DNA of 7,510 nucleotides from Nitrospiraceae bacterium (lineage in GTDB: Bacteria > Nitrospirota_A > Leptospirillia > Leptospirillales > Leptospirillaceae): NCBI GenBank assembly GCA_028064945.1, contig JAPTWQ010000074.1:1-7510 (forward strand), in the 5' to 3' direction. The notes under the pieces are model-generated. The model was not told the origin of the DNA. It did not search any database and was given only the letters and a program-made list of their open reading frames with translations. The translations under genes and the position numbers were made by a program. Within the stretch, counting starts at the first letter, position 1. Every line of letters starts with the position of its first letter. Positions 1 to 5,269 of the stretch are shown here, in pieces.

Positions 1-1021
1 AAGGAAAGAAAACGTCCCCCTCCTTGACGGCAGATTCCCTCTCCGTGTGGTGTTCAATGGCAAATTTCAGGGAATCCCGGGCGACTTCCATGCGGCTCGA
101 AGGAGAGAGACGTTTTCTTTCCTTTTCCGGAAGCACTTTTTCCATACCGAGATCCCGCGCCCGAATCTCCCATTCTTTTTGAAGTCCTTCCATTTCGCGG
201 ACTTTTTTTGCTTCCCGAGAGTGTTCCGCGGCGAGCCTCTTATGCGCCGGAGACGCTGTTTCCCTTGTTTCCCCGAAATGCTTCATCAGATAGGCATCAA
301 CATCGGACGTTCTTTTGGAAAAATGCTCGATGTGCTCCCGGGTGTACCCTTTGATCTCCGGTTCCCCATACTTGCCCTTCTCCAGTTCATACCCCATCGA
401 TTCCATTCGATGGGCGAGTTCCTCAAAATAGATCTCCTGAACCAGCCGCTGATAGTTCATCATCCGATCGTTTGTCATGGCCTGATAATTGCCATCGGAG
501 TTTTTCGTGATGTTCAGAAAAACCACGTGGTCGTGAAGTTGCGGATCCCCGGCCCGGCTGGTCATATGTGTGACCCGCCCGATCAACCCCTTTCCGGAAG
601 TTTCCCAATTTTTCCCGGCATGCCCCCGACGGGCGCCAACTTCCCTTTCAAGAGCCGCCATGGCAACATCCACAGCCTCCCGATGAGCCTGGACAAGTTC
701 TTCATCTCCGTGAACAAGCGCCTGGAGGCTGATCGACTTGGGAGCGGAAAATTCGAAGTCCGTTCCGGCCCGGCGCTCTCTTTCGCCAGTTTTTGGATCC
801 TTGAACGATCCACCCTCGATTTCGACCCCTCTGGGAAAATGTCCGTTCAGGGCGTTTTTCCAATCTTCGGCACCCGCTTTCCCGGATAAATTCAGTTCAA
901 CGGCAAGCTTCCCTCCCCATTCGAGACGGTGGTCATCTCCTCCTTCACGCTCCAGGTAGTAATCATCTTTCCTGTAGTATGTCTCCCCCTGGGCGGGAGA
1001 GATATTCCGTCCGAGCGCCAT
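1..1021 (-). CDS. MobF-family conjugative relaxase (TrwC/TraI-like), N-terminal 340 residues, cut by window edge
   Basis: This is the relaxase that nicks the transferred strand at oriT and stays covalently attached to its 5' end. I translated it from the ATG at 1021; the frame stays open to base 1. Family marks: tyrosine pairs Y15-Y16 and Y21-Y22 (the N-terminal catalytic tyrosines of MobF enzymes), the EWGGKLAVELNL block at 34-45, D88 followed by FSAPKSISL (91-99), and the metal-binding histidine triad H152, H163, H165 within THMTSR...QLHDHVVFLN. The triad spacing equals that of TrwC of R388 (H150, H161, H163). The relaxase domain spans about residues 1-290. Residues near 320-340 (AIEHHTERESAVKEGDVFF) look like the start of the RecD-type helicase part, which would lie outside the window. 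The start overlaps the coupling-protein stop as ATGA, so the two are probably translationally coupled. Family call is firm; full length is unknown. Confidence 0.95.
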   Translation of the reverse strand, partial: MALGRNISPAQGETYYRKDDYYLEREGGDDHRLEWGGKLAVELNLSGKAGAEDWKNALNGHFPRGVEIEGGSFKDPKTGERERRAGTDFEFSAPKSISLQALVHGDEELVQAHREAVDVAMAALEREVGARRGHAGKNWETSGKGLIGRVTHMTSRAGDPQLHDHVVFLNITKNSDGNYQAMTNDRMMNYQRLVQEIYFEELAHRMESMGYELEKGKYGEPEIKGYTREHIEHFSKRTSDVDAYLMKHFGETRETASPAHKRLAAEHSREAKKVREMEGLQKEWEIRARDLGMEKVLPEKERKRLSPSSRMEVARDSLKFAIEHHTERESAVKEGDVFFP

Positions 1022-2310
1022 CAATATTTCTTCTGTTTCGGAATGAACGGCTCCGCTACCTTCGGCAATCCCCTGGGCTCAAAACGGAATTTGCTGACCC
1101 CAGACTGGCCGCTGATGCGCGCATACCCGCAGAATTTTGGAAGATCCTGCAATTCGGAAGGCAAGACCAGTTGGCGGATCTCCCTCTGAGCATGTCTGCC
1201 GAACGACTCTCCGGCACCACCGTTTCCACCCTTCGATCCCCCCTCGTTCCTCACGATTCTTTCCACCTCCTGCTGGCCCAGGTAATCGCTCCAGTGTTTG
1301 GCATCGGCAAAATCACCCTGCTTCATGATCATCTTGTTCACAAAGCACGCCAGGAGAGCCGCCGATCCATCCGGCCCGTACCGGATCCGGAGCTGCGCAA
1401 GGGTTTGAATGGCAGAGATAACGGACAGGCCCATTTTTCTCCCTTGAGAGAGCGCTTCTCCCATTCCGTGAATCGTTCCCAGAGAATCCAGTTCGTCCGT
1501 GATAAACCAGATCCGGCGAATCGGAACACCGTTTTTGTCCACTTCGATCGGCAAGGAGAGTGTTTCCCGAATGGCCAAAGAGAGCCAACATCCAAGAAGA
1601 GGACGCATCGCTTCGATTTGAGCGGGGGTATAGATCAGGAAGAGACACCCCTTCCCTTCCCAGACCCAATCCCTGATTGAAAACCCTCCATCGGGTTCCA
1701 GAAATTCCCATGCGGACAGGGCATTGGAGAGAACTCCGATGACGGACCCGAAAAAACGCTCATTCGGGCCGCTCAAAAGAGATTCGGCAGGTGTTCCAGT
1801 GATGTATTGCCGCACGAGTTCCGGATCAGAGGGTCGGATCAACTCGAGGACGCGCTGAGGGTTTGGATTCCCTTCTTTATCCAGACCTTTCATGATTGAC
1901 TCCAACATTGTTTGAGCAAACTGGCGCCAATTTTTTTCTTCTCCTGACGATCCGTCCGTCGTGATCGCGGACGTGGACAGAAGCTTGTAGTCCATTTCGT
2001 TTTTGATTTCCCGAAAAGGGTTCCACTTGAGACTCCGCTTGTCGGAAGGATTCACCAGATGGTCCTGAGGGTGACTGCGGCTCTCGGCAAACTGTCCGTT
2101 CAGGTCTGTGATGATCGCCCGTTGACTTTCGGGACAGGCCGCGATGCCCTTGAGTATCGAGTCCAAAAGATAATGAATCAGCTGGCTTTTTCCCGATCCG
2201 GTCGTGGCCGGGATCAGGATGTGCTCAAGTTCCGCGCCCATGGGGAAAGTTAGACCAGGCAAGCTCAGGGGGATTCCCTTTTCTTCTTTTTTTCTATCAA
2301 ACCAGCCCAT
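1021..2310 (-). CDS. Type IV coupling protein ATPase (TrwB/TraD/VirD4 family) lacking an N-terminal membrane domain
   Basis: This hexameric DNA-pumping ATPase links the relaxosome to the secretion channel. The 429-residue product has Walker A at 35-42 (ATTGSGKS), Walker B ending in D272-E273 (RRIWFITDELDSL) and the following TrwB-type block EALSQGRKMGLSVISAIQTLAQL (285-307) with Q302, matching the order in TrwB. The C-terminal third has a Gly-rich stretch (357-366) and a basic end. TrwB has about 507 residues with two membrane helices ahead of Walker A. Here Walker A starts at residue 35 and the leader (GWFDRKKEEKG) is charged, so no membrane anchor is encoded. The ATG at 2310 is fixed by a strong Shine-Dalgarno at 2318-2324. 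The gene just upstream encodes a two-helix membrane protein that may supply the anchor. It overlaps the relaxase by ATGA. Confidence 0.93.
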   Translation of the reverse strand: MGWFDRKKEEKGIPLSLPGLTFPMGAELEHILIPATTGSGKSQLIHYLLDSILKGIAACPESQRAIITDLNGQFAESRSHPQDHLVNPSDKRSLKWNPFREIKNEMDYKLLSTSAITTDGSSGEEKNWRQFAQTMLESIMKGLDKEGNPNPQRVLELIRPSDPELVRQYITGTPAESLLSGPNERFFGSVIGVLSNALSAWEFLEPDGGFSIRDWVWEGKGCLFLIYTPAQIEAMRPLLGCWLSLAIRETLSLPIEVDKNGVPIRRIWFITDELDSLGTIHGMGEALSQGRKMGLSVISAIQTLAQLRIRYGPDGSAALLACFVNKMIMKQGDFADAKHWSDYLGQQEVERIVRNEGGSKGGNGGAGESFGRHAQREIRQLVLPSELQDLPKFCGYARISGQSGVSKFRFEPRGLPKVAEPFIPKQKKY

Positions 2311-2317
2311 CTTAAAA

Positions 2318-2324
2318 CCTCCTT
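2318..2324 (-). promoter_or_regulatory. Strong ribosome binding site of the coupling-protein gene
   Basis: On the minus strand the bases read AAGGAGG, seven bases before the ATG at 2310. The match is full length and well spaced. It supports the short coupling-protein start as genuine, rather than this ORF being the tail of a longer gene broken by a sequencing error. Confidence 0.8.
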
Positions 2325-2329
2325 GATTT

Positions 2330-2737
2330 TTAGTTGAATCTCCCGCCGCGGATGAAGGGGGCCGCTTTTTTATTCATTGATCTGAAGATCCAAAAGCCAA
2401 TCAGAATTCCAGTAATGACCGAAGCAGTCAGGGGAACCCAGAACGAAGCCACGAAAGCGTCATACATATGGCGACTCCTGAGCCAGGTCTCGAATTCAGT
2501 CCATGTTCCAAAATCACCTTTGTAGGAAGGATTCAAATGTCCAAAAAAGGCGAGCCAGTAGGCATGTATCGTGTCCGATCTGCCGGCGCTCACTGACCAG
2601 TTCCATGGGCCCCATCCAAGATGCCACCACGCCCATTCCGCACCCAGATACGCTCCGATTCCGGCGAGACTCCCGGCTAAAGAGGCAACGATTTCCGATC
2701 CATTTTTCTGGTCGTCGAATCCCTGAAAATTATTCAT
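2330..2737 (-). CDS. Small two-helix membrane protein, possible detached membrane anchor of the coupling protein
   Basis: I do not recognise a named family. The 135-residue product has two predicted membrane segments, about 16-40 (IVASLAGSLAGIGAYLGAEW) and 95-118 (VASFWVPLTASVITGILIGF). A roughly 55-residue Trp/Tyr-rich loop separates them, and a basic tail follows (RSMNKKAAPFIRGGRF). This is the topology expected of the N-terminal domain of VirD4-type coupling proteins: two helices, an external loop, and a cytoplasmic end leading to the ATPase. The gene sits directly upstream of an ATPase that lacks this domain, with 19 bases between stop and start. Its ATG overlaps the stop of the ribbon-helix-helix gene (ATGA). 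Together with the ATPase it totals 564 residues, close to one-piece coupling proteins. The anchor role is inference from topology and position. It could instead be an accessory mating protein such as an exclusion factor. Confidence 0.8.
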   Translation of the reverse strand: MNNFQGFDDQKNGSEIVASLAGSLAGIGAYLGAEWAWWHLGWGPWNWSVSAGRSDTIHAYWLAFFGHLNPSYKGDFGTWTEFETWLRSRHMYDAFVASFWVPLTASVITGILIGFWIFRSMNKKAAPFIRGGRFN

Positions 2738-3201
2738 TTTTCGTCTCCCAAATTCAGGTTTTTCACGATTTCCATCGCCATAGCCTCCGCGTATTTGAGT
2801 CGATCCTCATGTTCTTTAGTGTTTTCCTGAGAAAGGTGGAGGGAAACCTTCCTCAACAGTTCGTATGTTTTTGTCAGAGTTTCAACCTGAAATTTGATCA
2901 TTTGAGGGGATAGACCTGATCCGTTTGGGGGATCGGGCAAAAGCCCCATTGCCGCCAATTCCGAGCGGGTCTTTTCATGCTCATCCCGCTCCTCCCCAAT
3001 CGCCTTTTTTAACATCTCCAGATCCATTCCCGCTCCACCTCCGAGAACGGCAAGTTCACTGGACCCGGGTTGGGCAGTAAGGCCAATTTCGATCAGTTTC
3101 CAGGCGATTTTAGACTCGGATATTCCTTCGGAAAACGCCCGTTTTTTGATCTCGGAAAGAATTTCTTGCGGTAGATTCACCTGTAGCCTTCTAAAACTCA
3201 T
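2734..3201 (-). CDS. Ribbon-helix-helix DNA-binding protein, probable relaxosome accessory factor and autoregulator (TrwA-like)
   Basis: The 155-residue product starts with a typical ribbon-helix-helix pattern: a short strand (RRLQVNLP, 4-11), helix A (EILSEIKKRAFSEG) and helix B after the turn (SESKIAWKLIEIGL, 28-41). Such proteins bind DNA as dimers, with the strand inserted in the major groove. Residues 60-85 and 100-150 are charged and helical, probably for oligomerisation. In R388 the gene order is trwA, trwB, trwC beside oriT, and TrwA binds oriT, stimulates nicking and represses the operon. This gene has the same position: first in the operon, next to a repeat-rich region, ahead of the coupling protein and relaxase. 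The ATG at 3201 has AAGGAGA at 3206-3212. Family fold is clear; orthology to TrwA is inferred from fold and context, since these proteins diverge strongly. Confidence 0.85.
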   Translation of the reverse strand: MSFRRLQVNLPQEILSEIKKRAFSEGISESKIAWKLIEIGLTAQPGSSELAVLGGGAGMDLEMLKKAIGEERDEHEKTRSELAAMGLLPDPPNGSGLSPQMIKFQVETLTKTYELLRKVSLHLSQENTKEHEDRLKYAEAMAMEIVKNLNLGDEK

Positions 3202-3220
3202 TTTTTCTCCTTCTTCTTGA

Positions 3221-3256
3221 TGCTCCGTATCTGTCTATTTCCGTTGTTACGGAGCA
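3221..3256. repeat. 9-bp perfect inverted repeat with 18-base loop, followed by six T on the plus strand
   Basis: TGCTCCGTA (3221-3229) pairs with TACGGAGCA (3248-3256); TTTTTT follows at 3258-3263. It resembles an intrinsic terminator on the plus strand, but no plus-strand gene leads into it. The loop holds GTATCTGTCTAT (3227-3238), similar to the R388 nic region. It lies immediately upstream of the ribbon-helix-helix gene, so an operator or relaxosome role fits better than termination. Confidence 0.6.
3232..3238 (+). other. Tentative nic-like site TGTCT/AT
   Basis: GTATCTGTCTAT at 3227-3238 resembles the R388 nic core GTATTGTCT/ATAG (from memory of the MobF literature), with one extra base. 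A cut would fall between 3236 and 3237. In this orientation the trwABC-like operon would enter the recipient last, as in R388. Against it: R388 has a hairpin just 5' of this core, and here the paired arms flank the core instead. A seven-base match is weak. Confidence 0.25.
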
Positions 3257-3263
3257 CTTTTTT

Positions 3264-3290
3264 GCGGAGCATGCTCCACATCTGCTCCGC
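3264..3290. repeat. Overlapping palindromes GGAGCATGCTCC and GCGGAGCA...TGCTCCGC
   Basis: GGAGCATGCTCC (3266-3277) is a perfect 12-bp palindrome, extended imperfectly to 3263-3280. GCGGAGCA (3264-3271) also pairs perfectly with TGCTCCGC (3283-3290). Twofold symmetry suits a ribbon-helix-helix dimer or dimer-of-dimers operator. Confidence 0.7.
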
Positions 3291-3305
3291 GCGCTGGGAC
3301 GCCTT

Positions 3306-3342
3306 ATGCTCCACATTTGCTCCGTTTGGAAATGTGGAGCAT
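3306..3342. repeat. 13-bp perfect inverted repeat (hairpin) in the putative oriT
   Basis: ATGCTCCACATTT (3306-3318) pairs perfectly with AAATGTGGAGCAT (3330-3342) around an 11-base loop that itself starts with GCTCC. This is the longest perfect stem in the region. There is no T-tract after it on either strand, so it is not a standard terminator. Confidence 0.85.
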
Positions 3343-3361
3343 TTGCGGAGTACTCCGCAAA
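3342..3361. repeat. 20-bp perfect palindrome centred on GGAGTACTCC
   Basis: The core GCGGAGTACTCCGC (3345-3358) is flanked by TTT and AAA, making 20 bp of perfect twofold symmetry. It abuts the 13-bp inverted repeat (shared base 3342) and carries a variant of the TGCTCC core (TACTCC). It is probably an operator or relaxosome-protein site. Confidence 0.85.
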
Positions 3362-3364
3362 AAA

Positions 3365-3411
3365 ACGGCACGCACACTGGATTTCTCCCACCCCGAGAGG
3401 GTGCGTGCTGT
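3365..3411. repeat. Hairpin with GCACGCAC/GTGCGTGC stem
   Basis: GCACGCAC (3368-3375) pairs perfectly with GTGCGTGC (3401-3408). The stem extends outward to ACG/TGT with one G-T pair, giving 11 pairs around a 25-base loop. The arm sequence is unrelated to the TGCTCC family, so it may serve a different protein, or the relaxase itself. Confidence 0.7.
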
Positions 3412-3535
3412 GTTAAGTCCTTTTGGGGGGTTTGGGGCACCGCCCCGAGTCCCCTATTCCAACGGGAAACGCCAGGGACCCGTGCGACCTTTTTGGGTCG
3501 TCTCGGGAGGCGGCGTGTTCTTGTCCTGATAGGGA

Positions 3536-3553
3536 AAGGCGACAAGCGGAGCA
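3536..3553. repeat. Left copy of an 18-bp direct repeat flanking the antirepressor-domain gene
   Basis: AAGGCGACAAGCGGAGCA is identical to 4610-4627. It lies 15 bases beyond the stop of the antirepressor-domain gene and ends in GCGGAGCA, the same octamer found in the repeat region at 3264-3271. Sequences outside the 18 bases differ between the two copies. Confidence 0.85.
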
Positions 3554-3568
3554 AACAGGAATCTCCCC

Positions 3569-4498
3569 TCACCCTTCCCTCCCCTCGAGAAACTCCTTTA
3601 CCGCCGCTTCGAGAGTCTCCTGGAAGGAGGGAATCCGTCTCTCCGCCTCCAATATCCGGTCATGGATTTCGTGGCTGATCTTGGAGATCTTTCTCTCGAT
3701 CCGGAGGCAGGTGATCTGGGCACGGGATGTCGGGAGGATCCCCCGGTCGAACAACCAGGAATCCAGTTCGGAATCCAATCCCCGCATAAGAGAGACGACG
3801 TCGGTCGGCTTTTTCTCAAGAGCAAGTGCCCGACACACGTCCGCAAGCAGGGCGGAGTCCTCCTCCGCAGGAATAGGCTCTTCCAATCCGGGAGTTGGCC
3901 CGGATGGATCCTCTCCAGTCAAAAGCCTCACTGCGTCCATGGCCGCCTTCCGGGCCTCCGCAAGGCCGAATATTTCCCGATCCCGGAATTCCAGAATCAT
4001 CTTCTTGAGTTTCATCGCCCGATCCGTTCGGAGGCGCATCATCTCCAGACGGAGTTGTTCCCGTTCAAGTGTCCGGTCCAAAGGATCCACAGCAGGAGGA
4101 GCAGGAGTGACTATTGATATCCGGGGATTGGTAACATGACCTTCGCTCCAGTACTTCCACAGAACATCGTCGCACTCGTTCTGGTACTGAATGATCTTTT
4201 CCCGGATCTCGGGTTTGACCCTGGTCGGATGGATCGTCATGAGCCATCCGGGAAGCTTGCGGAGAGGCATCATGACTGTTTCCCTTGACTGGGTATCTCC
4301 CGGGACCTGAATTGTGGTTATCACAATTGAGCCCCACCGCTTTTGGTCGGACTTCAGTTTTGTGAATTGAGAAGACCAATCCAGCCCCATTCCCTCGACG
4401 ATGGGTTTCATCGGGGTGTAAGGTTCGTTGTTCTGTTCGATGAGGAAGAGTGTGGTGCCGTGGAATGGAACACTCATGGTTCTGATTTCCGTCGTCAT
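3569..4498 (-). CDS. Protein with phage P22 antirepressor-type N-terminal domain (P22_AR_N)
   Basis: The first 120 residues match the antirepressor N-terminal domain of P22-type phages: VPFHGTTLFLIEQNNEPYTPMKP (10-32), IVEGMGLDW (33-41), an RWGS block (54-57), PLRKLPGWLMTIHPTRVKPEIREKI (78-102) and YQNECDDVLWKYWSEGH (105-121). In phages such proteins counter repressors or act as DNA-binding regulators. Residues 138-175 and 265-305 are highly charged and probably coiled coil, separated by a Pro/Glu-rich linker (195-214). I do not recognise this C-terminal part, and it is not the usual P22 Ant C-terminal domain as far as I can tell. The start is set by AAGGAGG at 4504-4510. The gene stands alone between 151-bp and 367-bp gaps, bracketed by an 18-bp direct repeat. 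It may regulate the transfer operons or be a phage-derived passenger; its target is unknown. Confidence 0.9.
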   Translation of the reverse strand: MTTEIRTMSVPFHGTTLFLIEQNNEPYTPMKPIVEGMGLDWSSQFTKLKSDQKRWGSIVITTIQVPGDTQSRETVMMPLRKLPGWLMTIHPTRVKPEIREKIIQYQNECDDVLWKYWSEGHVTNPRISIVTPAPPAVDPLDRTLEREQLRLEMMRLRTDRAMKLKKMILEFRDREIFGLAEARKAAMDAVRLLTGEDPSGPTPGLEEPIPAEEDSALLADVCRALALEKKPTDVVSLMRGLDSELDSWLFDRGILPTSRAQITCLRIERKISKISHEIHDRILEAERRIPSFQETLEAAVKEFLEGREG

Positions 4499-4503
4499 AA
4501 GAA

Positions 4504-4510
4504 CCTCCTT
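4504..4510 (-). promoter_or_regulatory. Strong ribosome binding site of the antirepressor-domain gene
   Basis: The minus strand reads AAGGAGG five bases before the ATG at 4498. It fixes the start. TTATAA just upstream (4511-4516) resembles a -10 box but is too close to the ribosome binding site to be useful as one. Confidence 0.75.
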
Positions 4511-4572
4511 TTATAAGAAAAAGACATCTGCCCGTCCGAAGCGATGTTGCCGGGTCCGAAGGACCAGCGATG

Positions 4573-4601
4573 CGCACAGGGACCCCAAAAGTCCCGGTGT
4601 C
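4573..4601. repeat. Hairpin in the gap upstream of the antirepressor-domain gene
   Basis: GGGAC (4579-4583) pairs with GTCCC (4591-4595) around a seven-base loop. After one mismatch the stem continues with CAC (4575-4577) and GTG (4597-4599). On the minus strand it follows the stop at 4650 and precedes the next gene. It could attenuate read-through, but no T-tract follows, so it is not a convincing intrinsic terminator. Confidence 0.5.
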
Positions 4602-4609
4602 GCGCGCGG

Positions 4610-4627
4610 AAGGCGACAAGCGGAGCA
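4610..4627. repeat. Right copy of the 18-bp direct repeat flanking the antirepressor-domain gene
   Basis: Identical to 3536-3553 and in the same orientation. It lies 112 bases upstream of the antirepressor-domain start and 23 bases past the stop of the preceding gene. With the left copy it delimits about 1.07 kb holding that single gene. Confidence 0.85.
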
Positions 4628-4649
4628 GGGCGGAAGAACTTCCCAGTGA

Positions 4650-5204
4650 TCAGTGTGTGTGACAAGTGAGCCCCGAACTCATGGAAGGCACCGGAAGATC
4701 GGAAAGGGAAGAAAGACCCCCGCCTCCGCTCCCGGACGGGGTGATCTGGGCGAGGCGACCGAGGGCCGTTCCTCCCAATGCTTCCAGAACGACCAGAAAA
4801 ATGAGGGTACCGATCAACACCCATACGATCATGTTTCGTCTCCCCTGATTTCTGAGGATTTTTTCGATTTTCCGGGAAAGCAGGATATTTGCACTCTCGT
4901 TTCCCGGACTCCCGATCAGAAGAGGATCACCGTCCACGCTCCGAAGCTTCACTCCCTCCGGATCCACTGAAAAAGCAACTTCCGGATCAAGGGGAACGCT
5001 CCCGAAGAGTTTTCCGTCCCCCATTCCCCACACGAGGGTTCTGGATCCTTTTCTCTCCCGGATCCGAACCCATGGAGTATCTGGACGCTGAAAATTTCTC
5101 AGGGAAAACCGTTTTGAAACTCTTCCCATAAAACCCGCAATCGATCGAAAAGGATTCCGTTTTTTGAATTCCTTGCCTGATTCTTCCTTCTTTTCTTCCA
5201 TCAT
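4650..5204 (-). CDS. Hypothetical protein with one C-terminal membrane helix, probable mating-apparatus component
   Basis: I recognise no family. The 184-residue product starts with a very basic region (1-57, rich in K/R/E). A beta-rich stretch (58-100) carries regularly spaced Gly-Asp and Pro-Asp turns, and a basic helix (110-123) leads into one clear membrane segment (IVWVLIGTLIFLVVLEALGG, 126-145). A short Gly/Ser-rich tail (153-184) follows. By the positive-inside rule the N-terminal 125 residues are cytoplasmic. Two ATGs are adjacent (5204 and 5201); the purine run AAGGGGG upstream fits either. It follows the DotE-like gene by 65 bases and ends the envelope-gene run. A cytoplasmic domain plus single helix recalls IcmG/TraP-type proteins, but that is only topology. 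Confidence 0.75.
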   Translation of the reverse strand: MMEEKKEESGKEFKKRNPFRSIAGFMGRVSKRFSLRNFQRPDTPWVRIRERKGSRTLVWGMGDGKLFGSVPLDPEVAFSVDPEGVKLRSVDGDPLLIGSPGNESANILLSRKIEKILRNQGRRNMIVWVLIGTLIFLVVLEALGGTALGRLAQITPSGSGGGGLSSLSDLPVPSMSSGLTCHTH

Positions 5205-5269
5205 TCCCCCTTAGTTTGTTCCAGCAAAAAATTTCTCACGTCTCGACTTCAAAACCTCTTTCAACGTCC

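Larger units (their letters stand above)
3220..3324 (+). repeat. Three iteron-like direct repeats, consensus ATGCTCCRYATYTG
   Basis: Copies start at 3220, 3271 and 3306 (spacings 51 and 35 bp). The second and third match over 19 bases (3271-3289 and 3306-3324) with one C/T difference. The first matches the second at 12 of 14 positions. The core TGCTCC/GGAGCA recurs in both orientations through 3221-3341. Repeats of this kind serve as binding sites for relaxosome accessory proteins or replication initiators; the adjacent ribbon-helix-helix protein is the obvious candidate. Confidence 0.75.
3202..3568. other. Candidate oriT and regulatory region, 367 bp without a credible gene
   Basis: This non-coding stretch lies between the first gene of the DNA-processing operon and the antirepressor-domain gene, where R388-like elements carry oriT. 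It holds at least four inverted repeats, three related direct repeats and a G-rich tract (3425-3437). Short open frames across it have no homology-like features and are broken by the repeats. The promoter of the minus-strand operon should also be here, in the part nearest 3201, but I cannot pick convincing -35/-10 boxes. The oriT role rests on position beside a MobF relaxase and on repeat density. A vegetative origin with iterons is the main alternative. Confidence 0.6.

Noticed and set aside
47..889. 280-codon open frame on the plus strand
   Set aside because: It lies entirely antisense to the relaxase, which carries full MobF motifs; the product is Phe/Pro-rich with no domain pattern.
979..1680. 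233-codon open frame on the plus strand
   Set aside because: Antisense to the coupling ATPase and compositionally Arg/Pro/Ser-rich, as expected of a shadow frame.
2311..2329. Frameshift joining the small membrane protein and the coupling ATPase into one gene
   Set aside because: The small gene has a clean stop and the ATPase has its own full Shine-Dalgarno and ATG; the 19-base gap looks like a normal intergenic junction.
3221..3263. Intrinsic terminator on the plus strand (stem plus six T)
   Set aside because: The loop is 18 bases, no plus-strand gene enters it, and the arms belong to a repeat family spread over the region.
3220..3361. CRISPR array
   Set aside because: Repeats are short, unevenly spaced and occur in both orientations; no spacer structure and no cas genes.
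3423..3446. G-quadruplex in the G-rich tract
   Set aside because: Only two G runs of four or more are present on this strand; the second pairs with GCCCC as a short hairpin instead.
3423..4139. 238-codon plus-strand open frame over the antirepressor-domain gene
   Set aside because: Low-complexity Arg/Ser product antisense to a gene with a clear conserved domain; no ribosome binding site seen.
4065..4619. 184-codon minus-strand frame overlapping the antirepressor-domain start
   Set aside because: Shadow frame; the strong Shine-Dalgarno and conserved domain belong to the other frame starting at 4498.
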